Below are positions 49,301 to 58,257 of a stretch of DNA of 64,000 nt, piece by piece; positions within the stretch are counted from its first letter, which is position 1, and each line of letters opens with the position of its first letter. Source of the stretch: Clostridiales bacterium (GTDB lineage: Bacteria; Bacillota; Clostridia; Saccharofermentanales; Saccharofermentanaceae); the NCBI GenBank assembly GCA_017561715.1, contig JAFZBN010000015.1:372001-436000 (forward strand), written 5' to 3'. Position numbers and translations under genes: made by a program. The notes below the pieces were generated by a model. That model searched no databases. It was not told the DNA's origin and was given only the letters and a program-made list of their open reading frames with translations.

Positions 49301-51621
49301 CCATGTGCGCCGTCTACGGTGATCGTGTCGCCTGTCTTCAGGACCGTCGTCGCATTGCCGCATCCGACGACCGCGGGAATACCGAATTCCCTGGCAACGA
49401 TCGCGGCGTGCGAAAGCGGCGCGCCGATGTCCGTCACGATCGCCGATACCTTCGGAAATGCAAGCGTCCAGCCGATGTTCGTCGCCGTCGTAACGAGTAT
49501 GTCTCCTTTTTCGATCTTATCGATATCGTCTGTCGAAAGGATGACCTTCGCTTTGCCCGTGACGACTCCCGCCGCACCCGGGAAGCCCTTGACGTCAGAG
49601 TCTCCCACATCTTCGCTCCGATCAAGATCCGCAACAAAATAGTCTGTCCTTCGATTCGGATCCTTCATCCACTCATCCGGATCGAACCGTCCGATGATGA
49701 GGTTCGGGAAAGGCGGATAGGTCAGGTATCTTTCGTACGTCTTCTTTCTTTCGGGGATCAGATCAAGAACGGATCTGTCGCCCTTAAGAAGCGCGAACAT
49801 CTCCTTATACATCAGGAAGAACGCGTCGTCGCCGACTCCGTTCAGTGCGCCCGCGCGGCGGATATATTCTCTGAAAACACAGAAGATGCGCACTCCTTTG
49901 CTTCGTATCTCCTCACGGAACGCGTTCGCGTTTTTATACTTCGCTATCTGTTTTTCGGCCCACTTCGCTTTATGAGGATAACTCGCCTTAAACTCTTGGA
50001 AAGTCTCGTTAAAGGCCTTCTCCTGTGCGTCCAGCATCGCGTGAAGATTTGCGCCTGATTCTTTCAGTTCCTCGATCGCGTTATCCGGGAAAGACGGATC
50101 CTCATATGGATGCGGCTCCATCAGCTCCATCTCGTTTATCGCGCGGTGCCCGCAGATCTTCACATACTCTTCTTTACTCATCTTTCCCGCGAGCACGTCC
50201 TCCAGAAGCAGCATCGGCTTCATGGACTCAACGACCCCGACACAGCCTCCGAGAAGGCGGTTCGCCATCTCATCGCCTGCGACCTTCGCAAACTTTTTAC
50301 GCGTGCCGAAAAGCGGCACGAGCTGCATGCCCGATTCCGTCATGATCGACGCCAATCCGTCGTTTAACGCCGGCTGAAGGACATCGTCCCAGTATGCCCC
50401 GAGCTCCGAAGAAGTCTCGATCGTCTTGATCTTCTCGATATGTCTGTCGCAGATCTCGGGAAGGTCTTTGACCATCTGGTGCTTTTCCTTACGGGAAAGC
50501 TTCGACTTCTCCTTCGGGAAGATCAGCCTCCACACGTTCTTTCGGAAGGACTTCTTATCAAAAGGAGAGATCGGCTTTACAACGCCCTCCGGAATGTTTC
50601 CGGTCAGTTCCTTTGTCATCTCATACGCTTCGTCCACGCTCTTTCCGAACGCGACGAGCGCCGACGCGATGACGGATACATTCATATACTCCTGGCCGTT
50701 GATGTTGTTGAGCCAGTCCGGAATGCCCAGCATCTCATTGATCTTTTCCAGTACGCTGAACGTCATCGGAGACACCGGCTTCATGAAGATCTCACCGACG
50801 TTCGTTCTCGTCAGGAGCTGCTTATTGGACTTACTGCCGTTGACTTCATAGGTCGCCGTATCGATCCTCTGAAGTGTCGTGATCGGACGCGCCTGAAGGA
50901 TATATACCTTCTTCCCCGAAACCGCCCACTCGATATCCATCGGGACGCCGTAGTTTCTTCTTATCGCCTGACAGTATTTACCGAGTTTTTTCGAATATCC
51001 CACAAACTCCTTGGGGCCGTCGTAACTGTACTTGATCGCGCCGATCCGAAATTCATGCGCGTTCGCGTTTCCCGAAACAAGCTGCTCACCTTCCCCGTGC
51101 ACGTAGCTTCCGACCAGGTGAGCGTCCGCGCCGGAGATCGGATCCGAGGTAAATACAACGCCCGCAAATTCTGGCTTTACGAACTTCTGGACCACGACAC
51201 CGATCCCGAGATCTTCTTGCGCGAAGGTTCCTTCGTATTCTTTCACCGTCTTTGATCCGACCGACGCGATGACCTTGCCGATCGCATCCAAAATCTCTTT
51301 CTTTGCGACATCCGTCACGGTCTCATACTGCCCCGCAAAAGACGCCTTCGCCCCGTCCTCGTTGATCGCCGAGGAACGCACGGCATAGGTGGTATTTTCA
51401 TCTAATGACGCAATAAGGGAATCGATCTCCGCTTTTGCTTCTTCCTTTATCGCCCCTCCGGAAAACGCCTCACACGAGATCGCGTAACCATAGGGCACGT
51501 TGACCTTAAGGGAGGTGATCATGCGCGAAAGAGACAGCGCCTTGCCCCCGATCAGTGCTTTTCGATCGGAAGGGACCTGATCCAGCGGAAATACATATGT
51601 GTTTTTACTCTCAATACTCAT
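49276..51621 (-). CDS. Rifampicin-phosphotransferase/PEP-synthase-like protein
   Basis: The 781-residue three-domain phosphotransferase has an N-terminal PPDK-type ATP-grasp (GGKALSLSRM, TYAVRSSAINEDGAKASFAGQ, IEWAVSGKKVYILQARPI), a central domain beginning TRTNVGEIFMKPVSPMTFS as in rifampicin phosphotransferases, and a C-terminal swivelling domain with the phospho-His in GAPLSHAAIVAREFGIPAVV. The drug is only one possible substrate. The ATG at 51621 follows the TetR stop by 2 nt; a GTG two codons earlier overlaps that stop. It is co-transcribed with tetR. Confidence 0.8.
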   Translation of the reverse strand: MSIESKNTYVFPLDQVPSDRKALIGGKALSLSRMITSLKVNVPYGYAISCEAFSGGAIKEEAKAEIDSLIASLDENTTYAVRSSAINEDGAKASFAGQYETVTDVAKKEILDAIGKVIASVGSKTVKEYEGTFAQEDLGIGVVVQKFVKPEFAGVVFTSDPISGADAHLVGSYVHGEGEQLVSGNANAHEFRIGAIKYSYDGPKEFVGYSKKLGKYCQAIRRNYGVPMDIEWAVSGKKVYILQARPITTLQRIDTATYEVNGSKSNKQLLTRTNVGEIFMKPVSPMTFSVLEKINEMLGIPDWLNNINGQEYMNVSVIASALVAFGKSVDEAYEMTKELTGNIPEGVVKPISPFDKKSFRKNVWRLIFPKEKSKLSRKEKHQMVKDLPEICDRHIEKIKTIETSSELGAYWDDVLQPALNDGLASIMTESGMQLVPLFGTRKKFAKVAGDEMANRLLGGCVGVVESMKPMLLLEDVLAGKMSKEEYVKICGHRAINEMELMEPHPYEDPSFPDNAIEELKESGANLHAMLDAQEKAFNETFQEFKASYPHKAKWAEKQIAKYKNANAFREEIRSKGVRIFCVFREYIRRAGALNGVGDDAFFLMYKEMFALLKGDRSVLDLIPERKKTYERYLTYPPFPNLIIGRFDPDEWMKDPNRRTDYFVADLDRSEDVGDSDVKGFPGAAGVVTGKAKVILSTDDIDKIEKGDILVTTATNIGWTLAFPKVSAIVTDIGAPLSHAAIVAREFGIPAVVGCGNATTVLKTGDTITVDGAHGKVTVIKE

Positions 51622-51623
51622 CT

Positions 51624-52208
51624 TCACTTGTCCTCACTCAAAAGCAGATTCACACGCATGTCGATATACTTTCGAAGCTGCTTTCTGTCGTCGAGATCGA
51701 TGCCGAAATCCCGCTTGATGTCTTCTTTTCTGTATAAAATGAGCTGCATCATCGTACTGAGCTCGTAAGCAATCAGTCTGCACTCCTGCTCGGTCTTCCT
51801 GCCGGCGTAATGCTTCATGACATAGGGAAACGAAAAGGACTGCTGCCCGAGATCCCGCTTGAAAAGCACGCTGGGAGTGATCGCTTTGTTGAACTTGGGA
51901 TTTTCGACCAGGCACTCGGCAACGATATAGTGGATCTCTTTGAGAAACTGCTTCGGCGGAAGGTCTTTTTTCAGAAGCTCCGCGATTTTCTTATCCTCGA
52001 GGAGTTTGAGGTGCTGTCTTTGGAAGGTCATGTAGATCAGGTTCTCTCTGCTTTCGAAGCAGTAGTTGATCATGGAGGGCTTTACTCCGGCGCGAGAAGC
52101 GATCTCACGGGAAGTTACCTGAAACGGATCTTCCTTTTCCTCCATAAGCGAAAAAGTCGCGTCCATCAGCTGGTCTTTGGTGATCTGAAGTTTCTCGTCT
52201 TTGTTCAT
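51624..52208 (-). CDS. TetR-family transcriptional regulator
   Basis: The 194-residue regulator has an N-terminal helix-turn-helix (VTSREIASRAGVKPSMINYCFESRENLIYMTF) of the TetR pattern, then an all-helical ligand domain with no family I recognise. It is the first gene of the operon with the phosphotransferase. A perfect palindrome operator lies about 67 bp upstream over its predicted promoter, which suggests autoregulation and control of the phosphotransferase by a small ligand. Confidence 0.9.
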   Translation of the reverse strand: MNKDEKLQITKDQLMDATFSLMEEKEDPFQVTSREIASRAGVKPSMINYCFESRENLIYMTFQRQHLKLLEDKKIAELLKKDLPPKQFLKEIHYIVAECLVENPKFNKAITPSVLFKRDLGQQSFSFPYVMKHYAGRKTEQECRLIAYELSTMMQLILYRKEDIKRDFGIDLDDRKQLRKYIDMRVNLLLSEDK

Positions 52209-52274
52209 TTCGTCATTCCTTTAAAGTCCACTCGGATGAGGCTATGGCGCCGTTCCGATGTCGATGTCGATAAC

Positions 52275-52296
52275 ATTATTGAACACGTTCAATAAT
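52275..52296 (-). promoter_or_regulatory. TetR operator overlapping the tetR promoter
   Basis: ATTATTGAAC, AC, GTTCAATAAT is a 22-bp perfect palindrome. On the minus strand TATTAT (52297-52292) serves as -10, with TTGTCG 18 bp upstream (52321-52316), so the operator overlaps the -10 box and the start point. Confidence 0.75.
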
Positions 52297-52365
52297 AGAA
52301 GTATATCACTGGGATCGACAACTGCGCAAGTCAAATTTCAAGAGATTCTTTCGGCTAGATGGGCA

Positions 52366-52670
52366 GATAAGATCATTTGGCGAAAAACGGCAATTTGATC
52401 TTATCAGAAAAGCACCAAGATAAGATCAATTAGCCAAAAATGGCGATTTGATCTTATCGAAAAGTCGAACAGATAGGATCATTTGCCGCAAAACAACGTT
52501 TTGATCTTATTGAAGAAACAAACAGATAAGATCATTTGGCGAAAAACGGTGATTTAATCTTATCGCGAAGGTAAACAGATAAGATCATTTAGCGATAAAC
52601 GGCGAATTGATCTTATCGAAAAGGAAATTCAGTAAGATCATTTGGCGCAAATTGCCCATTTGATCTTATT
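52366..52670. repeat. Array C: six 53-bp palindromic units (GATAAGATC family)
   Basis: Left half-sites begin at 52366, 52419, 52472 (GATAGGATC), 52525, 52578 and 52631 (AGTAAGATC). Right half-sites begin at 52397, 52450, 52503 (GATCTTATT), 52556 (AATCTTATC), 52609 and 52662 (GATCTTATT). Total is again 305 bp. Spacers are alike here: ATTTGGCGAAAAACGG-type starts and GATTT or AATTT ends. Linkers are purine-rich, and the first carries AAAAGCAC at 52408. The 52209-52698 gap holds this array, the tetR promoter and no gene. Confidence 0.95.
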
Positions 52671-52698
52671 TTCTATCTAGCAAAACAGGAATCAGAGA

Positions 52699-53334
52699 TC
52701 AGAAATCTTCTTCGTCCTCATCGTCATCTTCTTCGTAATCATCCTCATCGTCTTCTTCAGCAAGGCCCGCGGCGATCTCCGTGTCATGCTCCTCGCACAT
52801 CCTCGCTTTATCGCGAAGCGGAAGGATATAGACCAGAAGAACGAGTGCCCAGATCGAGGTCAGGAAGAATACCGTGAGAACTGCCGTGAACTTCGTAAGG
52901 ATCAGAGCGATAAGAAGTGCCAGGATGATCACCGCGTAGTAGATAATTCTGGTGATCTGGAACTCAAACGTTGCGACGTGAGACTTCTTACGGACTCCGC
53001 AAAGGCTTAAGATGGCCGTGGAAAAGAAGGTCAAGACAAATGTCGCCACACCATAGATAAAGATGCTGATACAGATCAGGAGTTTCGTAAGCATGTCCGC
53101 GGAATGACCGATCAGAAGACGGCTCCAGCTGAAAGCGGGACTTGCGTCTGCTTCTTCGTTCAGCGTGCCGACATCGATAAAACGGCGGCTGAGCTTTCCG
53201 GTACCGGTCTTAAGTTCATAGGAAAAAAGGACAGACAGGACCGCGCAGCCGATAAGGATCAGCAGGAAAAAACCAAGGCGCAGCATTGCCGCTCTCTTTT
53301 GTCTTTGAATTCGTAATGCGTTCTTTGATGACAT
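52699..53334 (-). CDS. Four-TM membrane protein with polyacidic tail
   Basis: The 211-residue protein of unknown function has a basic N-terminus, TM segments at about 17-39, 83-112, 130-148 and 150-170, and a C-terminal tail of about 25 residues that is almost all Asp and Glu. Two TM segments are unusually rich in Leu/Ile. It ends 28 bp from the last half-site of array C and has no terminator hairpin between. No family recognised. Confidence 0.6.
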   Translation of the reverse strand: MSSKNALRIQRQKRAAMLRLGFFLLILIGCAVLSVLFSYELKTGTGKLSRRFIDVGTLNEEADASPAFSWSRLLIGHSADMLTKLLICISIFIYGVATFVLTFFSTAILSLCGVRKKSHVATFEFQITRIIYYAVIILALLIALILTKFTAVLTVFFLTSIWALVLLVYILPLRDKARMCEEHDTEIAAGLAEEDDEDDYEEDDDEDEEDF

Positions 53335-53387
53335 ATCTTAGATCTCCCTCAATATACTTTACACGAAATATTTCGCTCGTCAAGATT

Positions 53388-54038
53388 TCAGAGGCCGACT
53401 TCAAGATATTTCTCACAGAACTCAGTAGTCATGTCACGGACATACTTCTCGCAGGCCTGATCATCCGTCATCTCGATCATCAGATCGTACCGGCCGGAGT
53501 TCTTGACCGCATCCCATTTGCAGAGGACTGCCACCGTCATGAGATCGAACGATCCGGGCGCCAGCGGGCTGCTGTTATATACCACGGAAGAAGGCAGATC
53601 CTCGACCGGCTCCCCGTTCTTTTTCAGGCTGAAATACATCGAAATGAACTGGTCATCGAAAAGCGTCAGCGGCTCGACGGAATACTCCTTCCCGAGCTTT
53701 TCCGAAACAACAGCCGTCGCAATGGGCGCAGCCAGATCCTGCGCCTTCTCTATATATCCTTCTAATTCTTCGCTGCTGACGATCTTCGTCGATTCCGAAA
53801 GACAGTCCATATCGCGAAAAGCAATGTTGTGCTTCCTTATGACGTCAAAGACCTCATCCGGCACATGGAACGCGAAAACGCCCATCTTCGCTTGAAGCTC
53901 CTTGCCGGATCTTGTCGTGATCCGAAAGATCTTATCTTCGATCGTGATCTCCGTGACATCCTCGAAAAGCACTTCCTTTTTCGAAAAGCGCTTTTCAAAT
54001 ACGAATCTGTCTTCCCCGCACGTTAATCCCATGCCCAT
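53388..54038 (-). CDS. Soluble protein of unknown function
   Basis: This 216-residue protein is not recognised. The N-terminal third is beta-rich (VLFEDVTEITIEDKIFRITTRSG), like a small PH-like domain, and the rest is mixed. It contains MDCLSE, VLCKWD and FCEKYLEVGL. No signal peptide or TM segment is seen. GGTGG lies 4 nt before the ATG. It is probably transcribed alone or with the gene 52699-53334, which starts 53 bp after its stop. Confidence 0.5.
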   Translation of the reverse strand: MGMGLTCGEDRFVFEKRFSKKEVLFEDVTEITIEDKIFRITTRSGKELQAKMGVFAFHVPDEVFDVIRKHNIAFRDMDCLSESTKIVSSEELEGYIEKAQDLAAPIATAVVSEKLGKEYSVEPLTLFDDQFISMYFSLKKNGEPVEDLPSSVVYNSSPLAPGSFDLMTVAVLCKWDAVKNSGRYDLMIEMTDDQACEKYVRDMTTEFCEKYLEVGL

Positions 54039-54236
54039 ATTTCCACCATCTCGTTCCCAAATTCTGTCGCGCGAATCAAAAAATTACAATTATTTGTCTT
54101 GCTCCATATGATTATTATATATAAAGCGCTCCAAAAGTGACAGTTTCTTTATCTAAAACCGTTTGACTTAGTGGTACTATTGCAACGAACAAAGTGCCAT
54201 GGTCGTGCATGGCATGAGAAAAAAGGAGGCTATTAC

Positions 54237-55445
54237 ATGAAAAGAAATGCCTATAATACAACACTCTTAGCACTGGTCGCATTCTGTTGCCTGTGTTCCG
54301 CATGCACCGGAGATCCGTCATCGGCAACAAACAGCGAGAAGGAAACTACGGAAGCATCCATTACGATCGAGGATGAGGACGATATCATCACGGAAAACTC
54401 CTCTGATGAATCCGACAATAACGCACTTCCGTCAGTAGAAGACCCGACAAATTCCGAGATGGATCCGCAGGTGGACGTAACACCTTCTGACGCAGATCCG
54501 CTTCAGAATCCGATGACAGATCCGATGCAGCTCGGTTCCGGCAACATCGCAAACGGCGGTTTCGCCACAGGCGATGAAAAGTACGTATATTTCGTAGCAC
54601 ACACCTCTTCCGAGAGAACCAGCATCTACCGTGAGGATAAAGCCACAGGCGAAAAGACTCAGATCTACCAGACAGTTCCGAAGGAAAACCCGGTAATTGA
54701 CTGCCTGAACGTTGTCGACAATACGCTCATCTTCCGTGAGAACCAGTCCGAGTCCAGAACTTACGCGATCTACAGCCTGGATCTTTCCACCATGGAACCT
54801 TCCATGATCGATGACGCTGACATCGCAAACGTAACTGTTTCCGGCAAGAGCATCTTCTACAGCAAGGACGGAAAACTCGTCAGCTGTGACTTCAACGGTG
54901 AGAACGCAAAGACGCTCGTCGAGTTCGATCACTCCGCGATGACAGCTAAGGTCGCTTTCACGATCGCAAATGACAAGATCTACTACGCAGATCAGGAGAA
55001 CTTCGCGAACGGCGGCATGTACTTCGGTAAGATCTACTCCATGGATCTCGACGGCAGCAACAAGACCGAGATCAAGGCAGACGTTGACGCTTGTAACGAC
55101 GACATCTTCTATACTGATGGAAAAGCACTGTTCTTCTTCGGTAATACTGAGTCCGACGGTTCCGGTTACTACACCTGCAACGTAGACGGCAGCGGTCTGG
55201 ATATGGCAGCTAAGGCGGCTCCGACAGCTAGAAACACAAGCGGCAAGTTAACTGTCACATGTGATTCTCACGAAGTCTATGTTGATAAGGACGGCACAGG
55301 ATCCCAGCTTCTCTTTAACGAAGAGATGGCATCCGCCAACATCGTTCTTGTCGGCGACGACATCTACTTCCTCGGTAAGGAAGACGGAAAGACAGTCACC
55401 AAGAGAATCTCTATCAGCGGCGCAAACGAGACCGTACTCGGATAA
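54237..55445 (+). CDS. Lipoprotein with DUF5050-like beta-propeller domain
   Basis: The 402-residue exported lipoprotein has a signal peptide ending in LCSAC, then an acidic Ser/Thr-rich linker (to about residue 90). The rest is repeated blades such as YVYFVAHTSSERTSIYREDK, TLIFRENQSESRTYAIYSLD and SIFYSKDGKLVSCDFNGEN, with the alternating hydrophobic pattern of DUF5050. AAGGAGG lies 7 nt before the ATG. Function unknown, probably a surface binding protein. Confidence 0.75.
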   Translation: MKRNAYNTTLLALVAFCCLCSACTGDPSSATNSEKETTEASITIEDEDDIITENSSDESDNNALPSVEDPTNSEMDPQVDVTPSDADPLQNPMTDPMQLGSGNIANGGFATGDEKYVYFVAHTSSERTSIYREDKATGEKTQIYQTVPKENPVIDCLNVVDNTLIFRENQSESRTYAIYSLDLSTMEPSMIDDADIANVTVSGKSIFYSKDGKLVSCDFNGENAKTLVEFDHSAMTAKVAFTIANDKIYYADQENFANGGMYFGKIYSMDLDGSNKTEIKADVDACNDDIFYTDGKALFFFGNTESDGSGYYTCNVDGSGLDMAAKAAPTARNTSGKLTVTCDSHEVYVDKDGTGSQLLFNEEMASANIVLVGDDIYFLGKEDGKTVTKRISISGANETVLG

Positions 55446-55556
55446 AGCCCGAGGGTCCCCGGTAAAAGGATCCGCAATTACCAATAAATCTCATCCCGTG
55501 ATGGTATAATGCAGTTAGTAACTGCGTTTAGATGAAATCACAAAGGAGGAGAATGT

Positions 55557-56168
55557 ATGACAAAGATGAAAAAGATCATCTGCGGAATACTTCTCCTCTC
55601 TTTTTGTTTAAGCTCCGTTTCCTGCAAAAAGAAAAAGGAAGTATTCACCCACGAGTCGATCGTTTCCGCCGCGAAAAGCTACGGTGCCGAAGAAGCCGAG
55701 GATCTTGATACGATTACCGAAACGATACGAAAATTCGAATATACCGACGGACTCTACTACACATCCGCCGACAGCGCCGAGGCCCAGTTCATGTATGACA
55801 ATACCATCAACCGCATGACGCAATTCCAGTCATGCCATCCTCGACAGTGCACGATCTTTTTTGCTAACGATGAAACGAAAAGCTATATGGTCGTTTACAT
55901 GTTCACCACTAAAAAAGCAAATACCGCCCGGAAGATCTTCGAAACAATGATAAACGAAAGAGATGCCGATACAACGACCTTTGGGGAAAAAGACGGATAC
56001 GAATACGCCATCAGCTATGAGGAAGACGAACGCACGTACGAGTTGGGTTTTTATCGAAAAGAGAACATGATCATCTCGATCCGTGCGGTCTCCAGATCCG
56101 AAGACTCTACCGAAAACTTCGAAGATTTCATCGATGATCTCGGGCTGATTCTTCCCAAAGAAGCATAA
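55557..56168 (+). CDS. Small lipoprotein
   Basis: The 203-residue lipoprotein has a signal peptide with lipobox SVSC, then KKKKE. The mature part has two cysteines in SCHPRQC and strand patterns such as KSYMVVYMFTTKKA and MIISIRAVSRSEDS. The domain style resembles the tandem lipoproteins at 35-36 kb (signal, KK, one alpha/beta domain with an IxxLG end), but similarity is too weak to call homology by eye. AGGAGG lies before the ATG. Confidence 0.65.
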   Translation: MTKMKKIICGILLLSFCLSSVSCKKKKEVFTHESIVSAAKSYGAEEAEDLDTITETIRKFEYTDGLYYTSADSAEAQFMYDNTINRMTQFQSCHPRQCTIFFANDETKSYMVVYMFTTKKANTARKIFETMINERDADTTTFGEKDGYEYAISYEEDERTYELGFYRKENMIISIRAVSRSEDSTENFEDFIDDLGLILPKEA

Positions 56169-56235
56169 TTCTGTTGACGCGCCTTCTCTTTCTATGTTTA
56201 TATGTTCTTGGGGATGAGAAAGTAGAGGTTGGTTT

Positions 56236-56469
56236 ATGAAAGATTCAAAGCCTGTAGCAATCATTAAGGGTATCGTTGGTGGTCTCGCTTTCGCGATCGC
56301 TTTCATTGCGGCCCGCTATCTCGCTAGCGGCGGAAATGACGGCGGATTCGTTAACGCGTATCTTCTTAGTCCTCTCGGTCTCGGTGTTTTGATCGGTGCT
56401 CCGGTCATCTTCACGATCTACAATCTGATCGCGCCGCCGAAGGAAAAGAAAGAAAAGAAGAAGAAATAA
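56236..56469 (+). CDS. Small two-TM membrane protein
   Basis: The 77-residue protein has two TM segments (about 7-28 and 45-66) separated by a Gly/Asn loop, and a lysine-rich C-terminus (KEKKEKKKK). GAGG lies before the ATG. It lies 67 bp after the lipoprotein gene. No family recognised. Confidence 0.55.
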   Translation: MKDSKPVAIIKGIVGGLAFAIAFIAARYLASGGNDGGFVNAYLLSPLGLGVLIGAPVIFTIYNLIAPPKEKKEKKKK

Positions 56470-56498
56470 GAAAGACCAGAAAGAAACTCAGAAAAACA

Positions 56499-56536
56499 AA
56501 AACTGCAAAGTTCGGATCACGCGCTTTGCAGTTTTT
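56499..56536. terminator. Bidirectional terminator
   Basis: AAAACTGCAAAG (56499-56510) and CTTTGCAGTTTT (56524-56535) form a 12-bp stem with T-runs on both strands, between convergent units. Confidence 0.9.
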
Positions 56537-56542
56537 TCTTTC

Positions 56543-57061
56543 TTATCCCAGAACTTTCTGATGCCACTTAAGGTCATACCATCGGTCGAATTTCTTTCCG
56601 ACCTTCTTCATGTGCGCAACCTCGATAAAACCCATCTTCTTATGGAATTCGCAACTGTCGTGCGTCAGGAATTCATCCTCTTCTTCGCAGTATGCAGCGC
56701 CCGCAAGTAAGTTGATGATCCCCATCTCCTGGAGCCTCTTCTCGATCTCCTCGTAAAGCTTTCGTCCGATGCCCATCCGGCGGTAATCCTTATCCAGATA
56801 GATCGATGTCGTCGCCGTCCAGGAATACGCGGTACGAGAACTGTACTCACCGGCATACACGTAACCTACGACCTTGCCGTCGATCTCAAAGACCAGGTAC
56901 GGGAACTTCCCGATCGTCTTTTCGATCCTGGATTTAAACTCATCTTCCGTCGGCGCGTCATACTCAAAAGAAACCGCCGTGTTTTCTACATAGTAGGAAT
57001 AGATCTCGGAAAGCCTTTTGGCATCTTCGACCGTTACATCTCGAATCACCATATTATCCAT
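56543..57061 (-). CDS. GNAT N-acetyltransferase (phosphinothricin-acetyltransferase-like)
   Basis: The 172-residue acetyl-CoA-dependent acetyltransferase begins MVIRDVTVEDAKRLSEIYSY-like and has SFEYDAPTEDEF, GYVYAGEYSSRTAY and the acetyl-CoA loop YRRMGIGRKLYEEIE, all as in Pat/YncA-type enzymes that acetylate small amines. The start at 57061 follows GAGG by 6 nt and overlaps the stop of the upstream gene by 8 nt, so translation is coupled. Substrate unknown. Confidence 0.85.
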   Translation of the reverse strand: MDNMVIRDVTVEDAKRLSEIYSYYVENTAVSFEYDAPTEDEFKSRIEKTIGKFPYLVFEIDGKVVGYVYAGEYSSRTAYSWTATTSIYLDKDYRRMGIGRKLYEEIEKRLQEMGIINLLAGAAYCEEEDEFLTHDSCEFHKKMGFIEVAHMKKVGKKFDRWYDLKWHQKVLG

Positions 57062-57503
57062 TTTCCACCTCTGAAATGATCTCTTCCAAAATATCCACGG
57101 CATTGGCCACCATGTCCGGACAGAACTCCGTAAAGAGCTTCTGTTCGCGCGCATAAGCGACGCCTTCCGGTGTGGAAATATCACACTTCAGAAGGTCGTT
57201 ACAGATATAAGATCCACAGACCTTCGCAAAGCGCTCCATCATCTTGACGTTGACTTCATTGGCACGGTTCCGGCTCTCGAGGTCTGTCTCATCGTATTGG
57301 CCGTAAAGCAATCCGAGCACCATCAGCGCGCCCGTGCAGGCACCGCAGACTTCACCCATTCTCATGCCACCTCCGAAGCACGCGCCAAGCTTCAGCGCCT
57401 GCTCTTCCGTAAGCCCCACCTCCGGAGCAAATGCCGCCAGCACTGCCTGCGAACAGTGAAACTTTCTTCCGAAATAATCTAATGCTAATTCCTTATGTGT
57501 CAT
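57054..57503 (-). CDS. C_GCAxxG_C_C family redox-type protein
   Basis: The 149-residue protein has the family's cysteine pattern: FHCSQAVLAAF, ACFGGGMRMGEVCGACTGALM, VCGSYICNDLLKCD and FCPDM. Such proteins may bind metal or redox cofactors; no activity is proven to my knowledge. AAAGG lies 7 nt before the ATG at 57503. It starts 4 nt after the methyltransferase stop and is coupled to the GNAT gene. Confidence 0.85.
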   Translation of the reverse strand: MTHKELALDYFGRKFHCSQAVLAAFAPEVGLTEEQALKLGACFGGGMRMGEVCGACTGALMVLGLLYGQYDETDLESRNRANEVNVKMMERFAKVCGSYICNDLLKCDISTPEGVAYAREQKLFTEFCPDMVANAVDILEEIISEVENG

Positions 57504-57507
57504 ATCT

Positions 57508-58158
57508 TTACCTTTCCGCTTTAAGCGTGTACGTCGCATCCCAGTTCTTTAGCACCTCTACCGATTTAAATCCTGCGGCAAGAAGCGCTTCCTTTTCATG
57601 TTCCACGGTCAGCGGCGTGTCATAGTGGTAGAACTCGTCATCTCCAAGTCCCTCTTCTTTCTTGATCTCACCCAGTCGCTGTCGGAAGAACTTCTCCTCG
57701 TCTTCGGATTTAGAAAAATAGTCCGTCAGAATGAAGTATCCGCCATCCTTGAGAGATGCGCAAAGTTTCGTATAAAGAGGGAGCTTCTCTTCTTTCGTAA
57801 AGTGATGCAGTGATTCGACCGATACCGCCGCGTCAAAAGCACTTTCCCCGAACGGTTCATCGAAATACGAACCACAGATCAACTTCAGATCTTTCCCCGG
57901 AAACTTTTCTTTCAGCGTATCCAGCATCGCCTGCGTCAGGTCGATTCCCGTTACGGAGGCAGACGGATTTACCGCAAAATACGCCTCAAGTTCAAGTCCT
58001 GTACCGCAGCCGAGATCAAGCACAACTGTGCCTTCTCTACCCGGCAGAAGCGAAGCCGTATAGTCGTAAAACTCATCCGATCCCTCGATCGTATCTCTCA
58101 TGTGCTCATCGTATCCGTTTACGCGTGCACTGAAAAAGTCATCCATTCTTTCTAACAT
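57508..58158 (-). CDS. Class I SAM-dependent methyltransferase
   Basis: The 216-residue methyltransferase has motif I VLDLGCGTGLELEAYF, an acidic end of strand 2 (VTGIDLT), and AAVSVESLHHF at motif IV. AAAGGA lies before the ATG. The acceptor is unknown. It is the first of a three-gene run (methyltransferase, C_GCAxxG protein, GNAT). Confidence 0.85.
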   Translation of the reverse strand: MLERMDDFFSARVNGYDEHMRDTIEGSDEFYDYTASLLPGREGTVVLDLGCGTGLELEAYFAVNPSASVTGIDLTQAMLDTLKEKFPGKDLKLICGSYFDEPFGESAFDAAVSVESLHHFTKEEKLPLYTKLCASLKDGGYFILTDYFSKSEDEEKFFRQRLGEIKKEEGLGDDEFYHYDTPLTVEHEKEALLAAGFKSVEVLKNWDATYTLKAER

Positions 58159-58257
58159 GTGTTTTTCCTTTCAGTTCCAAACGATCCCCATGCCCTTATT
58201 GAACCGCTATGGAACGGAGATCACAAGAACCTGCAAGTATAACGAAACGGAAACTCT

